A stretch of 30,000 nucleotides of DNA, from positions 87,501 to 117,500 of the forward strand of contig RPFO01001614.1 of the NCBI GenBank assembly GCA_009746045.1. Reading direction: 5' to 3'. Below the pieces are notes generated by a model. It was not told the DNA's origin and did no database searches. It worked only from the letters and a program-made list of their open reading frames with translations. Source of the DNA: Mesostigma viride. Taxonomy: Eukaryota; Streptophyta; Mesostigmatophyceae; Mesostigmatales; Mesostigmataceae. Shown here piece after piece: positions 8,512-18,278 of the stretch. Position 1 is the stretch's first letter, and the number at the start of each line of letters is the position of its first letter. The position numbers and the translations under genes are program-made.

Positions 8512-9604
8512 GTATGAAAGTGCCAAAAAATGCCCTTATAAGCCCTACAAGGAGCCCAAATTGCACATCACCTAAAAATGGCCTTTTTTGTTACATGGGG
8601 TCATATCTCCCACGCATATAGTCAGATCGGGGTGCCTTCCTGGACGTAAGGTCCCCCTAGGACCCTGTTCACATCACATAACTTGGGGGGCCAACTGACC
8701 TATTTTTAGCATCAAACCGTGACGTGGAAAAGGGCAAAAAACGATGTTTTCCAGGCATATGGAGGCATAGCAGCCACACACAAGTAGTAAATGTAGTCCA
8801 ATTCAGCTGGAAATGGTCATGCTTATTAATTTACATCCAAAGACAAAAACCGCCCTTAAGTATGCAATGTAGGACCAAACTATGTGCTATAATTCTGGCA
8901 TACATGAGCCAAAACACCGTTTTAGTGCATTATTTTCAAACTTATGAAGCCCTGCCAGCACATATGTGGCCCAATCATGCCAGAATTCGTCACATTAATA
9001 GCACAATACTTGAATTTACACTAGAACACAAGTTGGACATATTAGGACCACTGCCGGCCCACTAAAAGTGACGGATGCAAGCAGAAATAGAGCGATTTTT
9101 GCCAAAATACTCCATATTCTGCGCCATTGTCTTGGAAAACTTTGCATTCTTCACTCAATTATCGTCATGGCTGTCATGGGATTCATATACATGCCACTGG
9201 GGCTGGATACATTAACCAACACAGACTAAAAAGCGATCATCAAGGGACAAAATCACCATCAATCACAGTATGCTGGCATTCGGAACAAGCACCATAGTGC
9301 CTACAAGCCTCAAGAAGGGGAGCTTGGCTGACCAGTCGTGCCTGTCGGCTGACCAGTCTCTTTTCTAAACGGGCCCCGCTCGGCAGCACACACAATCTCC
9401 TTTGCAGTACTTGGCCCACTCTGCTGGGCACCCCTGCTGTGCGTGTCTTATAGCAGCTAATCCAAATATATATCTGCCAGGTGCCTCTCTGCTACATGGA
9501 AATACAAAGCGCAATCAAGGACAGCAGTGGCTTGGGCTGCTAGCTTATTCAATTGAGCTCAGCACCTAGCTGCTGTACAACATGATTCTGCATCAGTGCC
9601 TGTC
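8512..9604. other. No gene recognised
   Basis: AT-rich DNA without a convincing reading frame or element border. A short direct repeat GGCTGACCAGTC occurs twice near 9329-9353. CGGCTGACCAG also forms a stem of the foldback structure near 23331. Both may be remnants of unrelated mobile DNA. Confidence 0.6.
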
Positions 9605-9862
9605 CTAATTGCGCCCCCCCGCCCCCTTGCCATCATCGTCATGCTCATCATAGTCTTTGGAACGTGCACTGAACTCCAACCCTTGGACAGTCCATAGGTC
9701 ATTAAGAATCTGTGCATGTAATGCTATCTCTTCTCAGTTGAACTCATCTACCACCCTCTCATGGTCGTGTCATCTCTCATGTAATCCACCTAGGTTTATC
9801 GTGGCCACTGATCTTTCAGCCCCTCCTGACATCAAAATCTGGGCAAACACACTGTTGACATC
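9605..9862 (-). CDS. Two candidate exons of an unrecognised minus-strand gene
   Basis: Minus-strand 9862-9790 reads DVNSVFAQILMSGGAERSVA then TINL, next to a possible donor (CTAG/GTGGAT). About 55-60 bases later a second open stretch, 9733-9605, reads IALHAQILNDLWTVQGLEFS then ARSKDYDEHDDDGKGAGG, and ends at TAG. Both stretches have protein-like composition, and both lie on the same strand with an intron-sized gap ending in AG. I do not recognise the protein, and splice sites were chosen by eye. The stretch could be a fortuitous frame. Confidence 0.25.
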
Positions 9863-10506
9863 ACCCTTCCTTTTTAGCCTGCATGGCTCCTCATATTTAT
9901 CCTTATCTCATCCCTCAACACACCTAGAACTGTCTATTCATCCCCCTTGCATAGGCGGTGCATAACTGCGGCGTGATGGGGGATTGCCAAAAATAGGTGT
10001 AAAATGCATGGGATGGCACGGGGAGGCTCACACTCATCGTTTACAATCACACTCATGTGCTAACAATGTCCCTCTCTGCTTTTGACACTGCATGCACATG
10101 CATTTCCTACCGGCTATATCAAGCCTTTAGTGTGGTTTGGTGCATCAAGAGAAATGGCAGGTCAGCTGAGTGCATCAGACCACATTTGTGTTAAGTGTAC
10201 GCTTGCAACGCTGTTTGCCCACCGCATGGAGCTCCCCTTTCGGACAGTGGCACAAGTAGCACTTACACCTTACTCCCAGCCGCTCCCTGCCCATGCTAGC
10301 AACAAGAACAAATGCATGGTCCCCATCCCAACGTAAGGTGCATCACATTGATGGCCCTGCCATCACCTAGCAGTGTGCCACCCCTCTCCACCTCAACCTA
10401 CTCTGAAAGGCCAGGGCCCCAACAAACCTTTCAAGACATGGCACTCCTCAAAGAAGGCAACCCCTCAAAGAAGGCGAGGCAGTTTAGGTCTAGGGGGGCT
10501 TTGGGT

Positions 10507-10795
10507 AAGTTAAAAGATGATAGAGTTCACTAACACAGGCCACGGCAACGACAACCTGCTTCACCCGCTGCATCCATACATCACAAGCCATAAACTGCAC
10601 AGCCTGGCATGATTGCCTAAGGGTCACGTGATCCAAGATGCCCTTCAGGCTCACCCCAGCACACCGGCCCATCCTCACCACCCCACTGGTCATAGTCATC
10701 TACAGTGGCATCAAACTCCTCTAGGACAGAGTGCAGTAAAGGCAACATAGACGTCCTGACACAATTGAATAAGAACGTGGCTGCTACCTACTGCC
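10507..10795 (-). CDS. Candidate upstream exon(s) of the same unrecognised minus-strand gene
   Basis: After a pyrimidine-containing tract ending in AG near 10796 (minus), one frame reads SMLPLLHSVLEEFDATVDDY followed by DQWGGEDGP. A neighbouring frame further down (10680-10530) reads VSLKGILDHVTLRQSCQAVQ and MACDVWMQRVKQVVVAVACV. A donor-like G/GTGAGG lies between them. A plus-strand alternative also exists (10312-10502, ending at a GGTAAGT donor-like site), so strand and structure are uncertain. No domain recognised. Confidence 0.2.
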
Positions 10796-10810
10796 CTTAA
10801 ATAAAAATGT

Positions 10811-12185
10811 CGATTGCTTGCACACATACGCATTCAATTCTTCAAGCAAGCATGCTAACACCTTCACAGCACATCCCAAGGTTGACATCCATCGAGCTTT
10901 GTCAACAAGCATGACTTCCTGATGCAAACTTAGCTGTCAAGCTAGGAGGAGGAAAGCTAGGTAAAGAGGTGAGATAGACCCCCCCACAGCACCTTCCTGC
11001 ACCAAAACCATGACAATATCATCCAGAGCTTGCTAAATACGTACAGCTAACCGGTAGCGGGCGACCTTGCAGTCCAGGTTCAGCGCGAACATCTCGTGTC
11101 AGCACCCGGCGGAGATGGCGGACGCGAACCCACAATGCTATAAAAGCGAGTCATAAGACTATTTCGGGGAGCGGTGAACGGCTTGGAACACCGAAGGTAT
11201 GCCGCGACAAAAGCCTGAAGTTTTTCTCGGAAATACACGCCTGGATGTGGATTAGGGCACCGTTGTCGTGCTTGTGCTTGCGTTGCGAGCAGGCAACCAG
11301 TGTTTCTTGCAGTGTCGAGCAGTAACAGATGGTGGCGCGAGAGCAATATGTGACTTTTAAATCATGGCTACACAGCTTACACCTCCGCAGGCATGTTGGA
11401 ACAAGCCCCGCCATGCCGTGAGCCGAAAAAAAGGAAGAAACGCATCAAGCAAGGACGGTCGTAAACGTCACTGAAAACAGCAAAATCTGACCTGCCGGCA
11501 GGTAATGCGACAGCCTGGAAAATGTGATTCGTTTCTCGAAAAACTGATTAGCGCTCGTGAAAGTAGACTTGAAGCCCATTCGGATTCGACCTTTTGGGAA
11601 TTGTGAGCTTCCAACAAAAAAGTTTCCCCCACAATTAATAAACATGCATTTTCGCTGCCAATTCCAGATCTGGCCGACACAAAAAAACAGCGTCTCAGTT
11701 TGCGAATTATTTTGACGCATGAACATACGCGAATAATATCTACCATGCATCATCGCAAAGCAGGAGAGTTTACGCGTCGTTTGCATCCATCGCAGCGACT
11801 TAACATACATAATTGACTTTTGACTGATATTCCGGCGGACATAGGGTCGACAGCCATGCGAGGTGGAATTTTTCTGGTCCCGTCGTCCTCAACGCGACGC
11901 GTTCGCGCCAAAATTCCCAGGATCTCATGTAACCGGACGGACCGATTTTAGGTGATGTGAGTCCAAACATGCTAGATATTGGTAGGCAGCATGTCCATGA
12001 CACCAGTAAAAGGAGTTTGACTTTCCAAAATTTTCCGACATCGGTTGGTCTATTTTTGGCATGTCTATTTTTAGCAACTTTCCAGATTTTAATACAAACA
12101 AATACCATTTGATATGCAAATAAAGAGCTCCTGACCTGGCTGTAATTGCATGTAGGCTTATGCTCATGTCTACCAACTGTGCACC
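10811..12185. other. No gene recognised
   Basis: Mixed, mostly AT-rich sequence. A basic 36-codon plus frame at 11364-11474 and a 121-codon minus frame at 11445-11810 exist, but neither shows a known motif. No TSD, tail or inverted repeat was seen that would mark an element. Confidence 0.6.
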
Positions 12186-12656
12186 ATGTCCCATGGTCAT
12201 CTGACCTCATTTGGTGACAAACTGCCACCAAATGCTAGCAAAAACGCACCGTTTCACCACATCTCATAGCAGTTTCCATGGAAGATGTGTTCATTTGAGG
12301 CTGGAAATTTGCAATCACGTTAACTACACATCATAAATGTAGACATGGCACAAAAAATCAGGTCCATCGTACTGTATTTGGTAACAAAATGCCACCAAAT
12401 GCTAGCAAAAATGCGCGTTTTTCGCGTTTTTTCCACACATTTCATGACAGTTTTCATACAAGATGTGCTCAGTTGGGGCTGGAAACTTGCAAGCATATTA
12501 AATATCATCATTGTAGACATTGCACAAAAATCCAGGTCTGTTGTACTTCATTCATTGACAGCTCGCTAGCAAATGTGAGCAAAAATGTGCGCTTTTTGCA
12601 TTTCCGCCACATTTCTTGCAGTTTCCCATGCAAGATGTGCTCAGGTGAGGCTGAAA
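12186..12656. repeat. ~170-bp satellite, nearly three copies, interrupted by the retroposon at 12657
   Basis: The block CAAATGCTAGCAAAAA...CATGCAAGATGTGCTCA...GAGGCTGGAAA...GACATTGCACAAAA...CAGGTCCATC repeats with anchors at 12229, 12396 and 12570 (period 167-174 bp). The array stops inside a unit at GTGAGGCTGAAA (12645-12656). It resumes at the same point at 16285 after the retroposon, which shows that the satellite was the insertion target. Confidence 0.85.
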
Positions 12657-12676
12657 TTAATTAATTAATTAATTAA

Positions 12677-13070
12677 ACTCGTGCTCCCGTTGGGGAGTCA
12701 CGGAGCACCGAAGTGCTTTTAATCCCTGTGTGTGCACTACAGGAGAAAGGGCAGAGACCCCCAGTCTCCTTCATGCCAAAGGCATGCCACAGCTGCAATC
12801 GGGCGCGGCTAGCTAAAAGGACAGGCTAACGATCCGGCAAACTGTGGGTGCAATAAGACCCATGTGAGCATATCATAGCAAGGAGCGTGGGCAAGTAATC
12901 TGAACATAGCCAGGGCGTAGCATGGCTGTACTAGGACTAGGCTATGGCTGGTTGTGTACCGTGCGTTGGCGGCACGTGACTAGGTGTGTTGGCACAGCTA
13001 GGCAACATTCTAGGCATGGCTGCCTTAGCGGCAGTGACGCCAATGGTTACAAGCTAGGGCTATTGCTATT
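12677..13070 (-). other. 3' UTR and terminal stem-loop of the ORF1-only retroposon, copy 1
   Basis: The sequence between the ORF1 stop and the tail is clearly related to 19140-19525 plus 21256-21300 in copy 2. Shared landmarks include AATAGCCCTAGCTTGTA, CAACCAGCCATAGCC, TTGCCGGATCGTTAGC, GCAGCTGTGGCATGCC, GGGGGTCTCTGCCCTTTCTC and GCACTTCGGTGCTCCGTGAC. This shows that ORF1 was followed directly by the UTR in both copies, so the absence of ORF2 is a property of the family and not one deletion. Confidence 0.85.
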
Positions 13071-14324
13071 CTAGCCCGCTGGGGGCGTCCACATCTTGTG
13101 GTTGATCATCAGGTCCCCGCCCCTCCAGTACACCTTGGGCTTCTGGGGGTCCTGCTTATGGCGGAGGTATTCCGGCCACAGGTCGCGTCGCTGCTGTTGC
13201 TGAGCGGGGGTGAGGTCGTCATCCAGCGTCCAGGTGAGGTCGTGCAACCGCTTGCGACGAGAGAGGAACCGCTGCTTATCCTCAGGGGAGGAGAAGGTGA
13301 GTAGGACTGGTGGGGGAGCCGCCTTGTCCCGTGAGTGGGGAAGGCGGTGGCACCCACGCAGTTCTACCTCACCTACCAGGCCCATGAGGGTAAGAAGCTG
13401 GTTCTTGAGCTCGTCAGCAAGAGAGGTTGACGTCTCACCTGGCTTCTGGGGGAAGCGACGTAGCACCACTCGGCACTCGCGGCGAGCGCGATCGGTGACC
13501 TCCCGTTGCTGGGCCTGGCGGTGGTCCTCCAGCTCCTGGAGCTTTGTGGCGATGGCGTCGGTGGTGGAGGCGGTCGCTGACCGCAGCAGGTCCGCGTAGG
13601 AGAGCGGCGGGAGGTCGCCAGCATCCTGCCGGGGTGGCTGGGATGCAATGGTGGCCGTCTGCTCCGCTATCTTGGGGACCTGTGTGGCCAGGGCCTCGGT
13701 GTGGGCGGTGATGGCCTCAAGCTTCTTCAGGAGCACGCCACACTTGCCCTCCACCTGGTTAAGGCGAGAGACAAGTGCCGCATGCGTTTCCGAAGCTTGT
13801 GCCGCGGTGTGCAGCGTCGTGAACTGGGGCTGGAGCTTGTGGACGACCTTGGTTTCCACGTTGGAGACCCGGGCCTCGACCGTGTTGAGCGTGGTGTTCA
13901 GCGATGTCAGCTGCTCGGCCAGCGGCCAGGTCACGTGCTCCTCCAGCACTGCGCGGATGTCATCCTTGCGGAGGGAGGAAGCCGAGGGGGCTGCCGGCTG
14001 TGCGGGGGCTGGGGTGCGGAGCGTGCGGGTGATGTCGATGAGGCGGAGCTGGAAATGGCTGGTCAAGATAGCCAGGCGTTGTTGTGCTTCGTTCATAGCA
14101 TAGAGCCAGGACATGTCTCCATCGTAGTCAATAGCCCCCTTCACGAAGAGCTTCCGCTCCTGTTCGAGGAACTGGAGAACCTCAATGCATTCCTGCGGCG
14201 ACAATTCTTGCCACCCGGTGAGGGAGAATCCTCGGTCGCCGGGGAGGAACTGGCGCCATTTGCGAGCGTGGCAGGGTTTCTTGGGCTCAGTGTCCAAAAA
14301 CCAAATGTCCTCATTTGAGGACAT
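13071..14324 (-). CDS. L1 ORF1-like RNA-binding protein of the ORF1-only retroposon, 417 aa
   Basis: An intact minus-strand frame starts with MSSNEDIWFLDTEPKKP and ends MWTPPAG. Residues ~1-100 are a charged N-terminal part. Residues ~110-280 contain heptad-like runs (LEEHVTWPLAEQLTSLNTTL; NTVEARVSNVETKV) and are probably coiled coil. Residues ~286-363 look like the RRM of L1-type ORF1p (VVLRRFP; ELKNQLLTLMG; VELRGCHRLP; VLLTFSSPEDKQRFLSRRK). Residues ~364-417 resemble the ORF1p C-terminal domain (DDLTPAQQQQRRDLWP; KVYWRGGDLMINHK). The expected role is trimeric RNA binding and chaperoning of the element's transcript. The start ATG lies within a 22-bp duplication created by the insertion upstream, so the original protein may have begun further 5'. 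Confidence 0.85.
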   Translation of the reverse strand: MSSNEDIWFLDTEPKKPCHARKWRQFLPGDRGFSLTGWQELSPQECIEVLQFLEQERKLFVKGAIDYDGDMSWLYAMNEAQQRLAILTSHFQLRLIDITRTLRTPAPAQPAAPSASSLRKDDIRAVLEEHVTWPLAEQLTSLNTTLNTVEARVSNVETKVVHKLQPQFTTLHTAAQASETHAALVSRLNQVEGKCGVLLKKLEAITAHTEALATQVPKIAEQTATIASQPPRQDAGDLPPLSYADLLRSATASTTDAIATKLQELEDHRQAQQREVTDRARRECRVVLRRFPQKPGETSTSLADELKNQLLTLMGLVGEVELRGCHRLPHSRDKAAPPPVLLTFSSPEDKQRFLSRRKRLHDLTWTLDDDLTPAQQQQRRDLWPEYLRHKQDPQKPKVYWRGGDLMINHKMWTPPAG

Positions 14325-16009
14325 AGTCCTCGTTTGAGACGGGGGGGGTCAGAGGCGCGGTTTTGGCGCCAAATTTGGTCCTAGGGTCACTTGGTGGGTT
14401 TTGGCGCGAAACTGGGATAGGTACTGAGCGCGCCAAGCCCCTGGGGTCGACAGGGGTCGACCGTACCTGGAAAATATGAGGCGACGAAAAGTACCTACAA
14501 AAGCAAGAACATCGCAATGCAATCGAGTGTTTTGTCGAGTGGCGGCTATGGGGTCGTGCCAGTTCCGAGGCTTGCCTGAATGTTATAGGGCATTATTTTG
14601 CCCCGGACGAAGACAGCATTTTAGATCGTCATCCAGTGATTTCGAAGATGCTATTCTTCACGTGCAGGTGCTTTGTATATGTCGAAAATTTTGTTCATGA
14701 ACGGATTTTGGCATTGTTGAAGAAAATCTGAGAGCTACGTAGATCGCATGATAGGTCAGTTCGCAGTTCGGTTTTACAATTTCTTTTTCCGCCCAGGCGC
14801 TGCGGATATCGCGAGTATGGGTTATGGTACGCTTCAGGGCTTATGGGCGACATGGGGAGAAGAGGGACCTGGGCAGTTGCATGCGTCAAAGAGTCTCTAT
14901 TTTTTCGTCGTGATGTCGCAGTCGCGCCTGGCGAAAACCAGGGCGAGCGCGAGCCATATTTTTCTTTTGCCGCAAGGCTGGGTGCTTCCCACGCGTCACC
15001 GTCCTTTAATATATATTTCTTGAGCTGGCCCGCGCAGCTGGCGGCCTGGGCGCACGTCAAGAGCAAGGTTCCGACTGTCATTCTCAACCGCATCGTTCTA
15101 AGTAAGCGTGTTAAGCGGATTGTAACCTATAACTCTCGCAGACGTGATCATTCCGGTTGCTTTCAATGCCCAACTTCGTGGTTTTGATTACGTTTATGTC
15201 CGGGGAATAACGGAAGTTTGCTGGGCAGTACTTTCTTTTCCCGCTGCGTCACTGAAAAGGTAAACGGCCTTGCGTTATCAAAACAGCAGCGACTAGAAAG
15301 TCGCTGTGCTTAATTGCGATGTGGTAGTTTGATTCAACACATATACTGCCTTGTTGCTGAGAAGTTTTTCAAGGCTTGCTGGTATGTTGCCCATATGTTT
15401 CTAATGCTTCAACTCATGTCCACGTGATCAAGACTGGCTTGGAAACTTGAGCTTGTCATGTTTACATTGTGCTTGTGTTACAACTTGTGCCTCTTTGCAG
15501 TATATGTTTCATATATAACGTAAGGGTTCAGCATCATGGTTTAGCACCGTGGTGGCAGCCGAGCCTCTACCAACGATCATGGACCTAACCTTGGCGAGTA
15601 TTTGCTTCATATTTCACTCGTTGGACTGAGCTAGCTTTACACCTGCTGTATGGCCTGCACCATGGTCCCTGGTTGCCAGTTACATTTTGTCCCCCACCCT
15701 GGCCGGCTGCAGGGTCTAGGACTGCGAGGGTGTAACATAGACATGGTGTGGGCACCCTGGGTGCATGTTCAGGGCCAGCCATGACCTGGCCATGCCTTCT
15801 TTCTTGGCATATTGTTGACTTGAGTGCTATTTGGTCACTCGCGTAGCGACCCCCCTGCATTCATAAATCGTAAACAATTATACAATGAGCATATTTTATG
15901 GATGTTAAGCATTGCAACTCTTGAACATATCATAAATGAACATGGTTCCATACCGTACCCATGGATGTGTTGACATGTGTTAGTTATTACAAATGGTATC
16001 CATGCTTAA
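14325..16009. mobile_element. 1,685-bp insertion splitting the retroposon's ORF1, flanked by a perfect 22-bp palindromic duplication
   Basis: The same 22 bases (core GTCCTCATTTGAGGAC) lie at 14303-14324 and 16010-16031. Both copies read MSSNEDI in the ORF1 frame, so this is coding DNA of the target that was duplicated. The insert has no poly(A), no clear terminal inverted repeats and no recognised domain. Plus frames at 14476-14700 (ending near a CAG/GTGCTT donor-like site) and 14843-15187 may be exons of a captured or transposon gene. A TCCTCGTTTGAG partial repeat follows the left duplication. The long TSD favours target-primed reverse transcription, but the class is unknown. Confidence 0.65.
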
Positions 16010-16042
16010 AAATGTCCTCATTTGAGGACATTTTCTTGGTGA

Positions 16043-16222
16043 TTAGACATCAGGCGAGGCGCTGGGAGATGGGGCTGCTGGCGGTGGGTTGGCAGGCCCA
16101 GACGGCTGGTTGGCGGGTAAGCCTGGCGGCGGAACAATGGCGAGGGCGAGAGGGTTGGGCTGGGCGCTGGGAAGCTGTGCCAGCTCCTTTTCCAGCCCTC
16201 GTTTTGCTTTGGTAGTCGTCAT
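16043..16222 (-). CDS. Pro/Ala-rich 59-aa frame at the 5' end of the ORF1-only retroposon
   Basis: Minus-strand ATG at 16222 opens a frame starting MTTTKAKRGLEKELAQLP, continuing in a Pro/Ala-rich tract, and ending SASPDV before TAA at 16045-16043. It follows a 62-bp leader, and its stop lies 12 bases before the duplicated ORF1 start region (16031-16010). In the next frame ITKK runs straight into MSSNEDI. It may be the original ORF1 N-terminus separated by a single-base frameshift, or a short upstream ORF with reinitiation at MSSNEDI. The charged-then-proline-rich makeup suits a flexible ORF1p N-terminus. Confidence 0.5.
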   Translation of the reverse strand: MTTTKAKRGLEKELAQLPSAQPNPLALAIVPPPGLPANQPSGPANPPPAAPSPSASPDV

Positions 16223-16284
16223 AGCTGGTCACGTGCGTAACTTTGTCTATACTGCGTGGCAGCCGTAACCGTTTATACTGGCAA

Positions 16285-16400
16285 GTGAGGCTGAAAACAA
16301 GCGCCCATGTTAATCATCATGTCATTTCAGACATTGCACAAAACTTCAGGTCCATCAAGTGTCATTGGGTTCACTGGTCCATGCAACACCTGCCAGTTTC
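16285..16400. repeat. Remainder of the interrupted ~170-bp satellite unit
   Basis: It begins with the TSD GTGAGGCTGAAA and continues ATCATCATGTCATTTCAGAC, ATTGCACAAAACTTCAGGTCC, the expected continuation of the unit broken at 12656. It ends before the copia remnant that starts near 16463. Confidence 0.75.
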
Positions 16401-16932
16401 CACAGAGCTGACAGAGGCTGAGCTTTATACTCCTGGTATTCAGCAAACGTCTCTTATAAGGTGATGCTTTCCTTGTTTTTGCATCAGGGAAGGATTATGT
16501 GTGTAAAGCCACAGATATCAAAAGAGCCTTTCTAAAGGGGGACCCTGCCATAGTAGCACAGCGACCGCCTCCACCACCGACGCCATCGCTACGAAGCTCC
16601 AGGCCCTGGTTGGCAAATACGTGTGCGGGGTATAGTACGTGGACTTAAAATACGCGTATTATACGTGGGGGGTGTAAAATACGCGGCGGTAAAATACGCG
16701 ACAGTTTTTGTGGTCCAATTGTCAGTCACCCAATTAGCACGCTCCTTGATGATGGTCATGCAGGTATTGCAACTGAAATTTGGTGTATATGCTTATTTAT
16801 TAACATCTTCCATTTATGCCCTGCAATCCTATCGATCTGATTATGATTGGTTAAATGCAGGGGGGAGCATGCTGCAACGGGAATTGTAAGGAATCATGCA
16901 ATTAATTAATTAATTGTAAGGAAAGCCATCCA

Positions 16933-18163
16933 CTATATAATGCATGAGAGGACATAAGACACAACTACGGACCATGCTCTCAAGGATCCCACAACCGCAT
17001 TGAAGGCAATGCCGTTCTCGATAAAAAATTCGGCAGCCAGCAGCTGGACACCTTTCTCGTCGACGGGAACCAGCCATTTGGTGATGCTCAGCTGGCCTTT
17101 GCTGGGAACCGACGGCAAGTCAGCCGGCGCAGCCCCTCCCATCTCCGCCATTGCCCTGTTCAAATTGTGCTGCTTCTTGGCGCGTCTGACTTCTGCAACT
17201 TGTTGTTAGCAATCCTGAGAAACCTGCTCCGGATATTCGGTGGAACTTTGTCGCAGGGTAACATCCCTTCCCCTGCATGCGATTCCGGCAAAGTGTGCAT
17301 GGACTCGGAATACGCTGATTGCCCCCGCCCCGTATGAGAACTTCTTGTTGCAAAATGAGCAGAACTTATTCGACACAAACTGCGTTTTGTTTCTAACAGC
17401 ATCTGTAGTTAACGTTCCTAGCAAACGCAATGTGAAGGATATGGTTGCAATGCAGCAATGTGTGAATATGGTTGGAAACGGAGCTTTGTTAAAATTGGAT
17501 AATGTTACAGCGCTCACACACTTGAGGCTTGTACACACGCTTGCCAAGTCAAGGCACAACACGTGAGGCGGGCTCGCAAGAGATGCCCAATTGGCACTGG
17601 CCTATTGTTTATATACTTGTGCACTGTGCTTGCTAGTCCTGAGCAGCCTAGGAGGCCTGCTCAGTATTAACACCCCCGGTACAGTATTCACTACCTGTAC
17701 AGCGCCCAGCTCCTATACAGTAGGTCTGCCATACAGGCACAGTGACCACAGAGCACAGTCCACAGTGACTATTGCATCTGCACCTAGAAGTCCAGGACTA
17801 AGCCTGCGGTACCAACAGACCACAGGTTAAGGTTCCTATTTCCTGCGTACGACGTATTAATCCAATACCGTCGTAGGTACAGCACCTAATTCCTGTCAGC
17901 CCAGGAATTACTGTCGACCCCATATGCCGCCGGCAAATATTCACGTCCGACTTAGAAGAACAGCCGGCTCGCGCTCGCGCGCGACCGGGAAGTCGGAACG
18001 CCATAACTTTCTTGATACTTGTCGGAATGAACTCGTTCCGGTGCCGCTGGAATCGCAGAGATATGCCGAATCAGGATCACGCCAATGCGCTTGGCGTTAA
18101 CTTCTGTGACTGCTTCTTTCTTCTCGAGAACGAAATCCCATTCAGGCCCTTTCTTCTTCATGG
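16933..18163 (-). pseudogene. hAT transposase N-terminal part (BED zinc finger), split and frameshifted
   Basis: Minus-strand ATG at about 18163 starts MKKKGPEWDFVLEKKEAVTE, the 'K.P.W.f' opening of plant-type hAT transposases. About 0.7 kb later, 17398-17290 reads KFCSFCNKKFSYGAG then VHAHFAGIA, a BED-type C-X2-C...H finger. A neighbouring frame adds CDKVPPNIRSRFLRIANNK. 17163-16933 reads QLSITKWLVPVDEKG then LAAEFFIENGIAFNAVVGSL, matching the FF.ENGIPFN block before the catalytic core. The sequence ends soon after, so no catalytic residues are left. The leader-repeat fragment at 17405-17760 lies between the start and the finger, either inside an intron or as an insertion. Confidence 0.72.
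17405..17760. repeat. Second copy of the 8119-8511 leader/LTR-like repeat, inside the hAT element
   Basis: It is in the same orientation as the copy at 8119-8511. Shared landmarks are GTTAACGTT, AAGGATATGGTTGCAA, GGAGCTTTGTTAAA, CTTGCCAAGTCAAGGCA, GAGGCGGGCTCGCAAGA and GGTACAGTATT. It has one copy of the unit that is duplicated at 8375/8450. No retroelement gene accompanies it, so it may be a solo LTR or a truncated insertion. Its right limit is unclear. Confidence 0.7.
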
Positions 18164-18278
18164 CTGCAAATCGAAAATGGCTGCACACTGTCGCACAGTC
18201 GCACTGGCCAGCCTCGTCGTCGCTATATTGCATTACACCGTCAGTAGCACAGCTGGCATTTGCTGGCACACTGTTATT

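Larger units (their letters stand above)
12657..16284 (-). mobile_element. ORF1-only LINE-like retroposon, copy 1, full length, with TSD and a later 1.7-kb insertion
   Basis: A perfect 12-bp TSD, GTGAGGCTGAAA, lies at 12645-12656 and 16285-16296, in the middle of a satellite unit that continues on both sides. On the minus strand the element has a 62-bp leader (16284-16223), a Pro/Ala-rich first frame (16222-16043), an ORF1-like gene (14324-13071), a ~390-bp 3' UTR, a terminal stem-loop (CTCCC-GTTG-GGGAG on the plus strand, 12684-12697) and an (AATT)n tail at 12657-12676. No reverse transcriptase or endonuclease is present. Without the insert at 14325-16009 and one 22-bp duplication, the element is about 1.92 kb. 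The layout recalls mammalian HAL1 ('half-LINE') elements. Confidence 0.85.

Noticed and set aside
8304-8621. 105-codon plus frame over the 75-bp duplication
   Set aside because: Open only because of the tandem duplication; the equivalent region at 17591-17830 does not keep the frame, and no motif is present.
11445-11810. 121-codon minus frame
   Set aside because: No recognisable domain, no splice context, and a competing frame over the same bases (11468-11746); composition like its surroundings.
13701-14318. 205-codon plus-strand frame opposite ORF1
   Set aside because: It is a shadow of the GC-rich minus-strand ORF1, which has family-level similarity and a second copy at 18.7-19.1 kb; the plus frame has none.
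14303-16031. The palindromes at 14303 and 16010 as terminal hairpins of the insert
   Set aside because: Both copies read MSSNEDI in the ORF1 frame, and one copy continues correctly into ORF1 on each side, so a target duplication explains them better. The likeness to the TTAA element hairpins is kept as a finding only.
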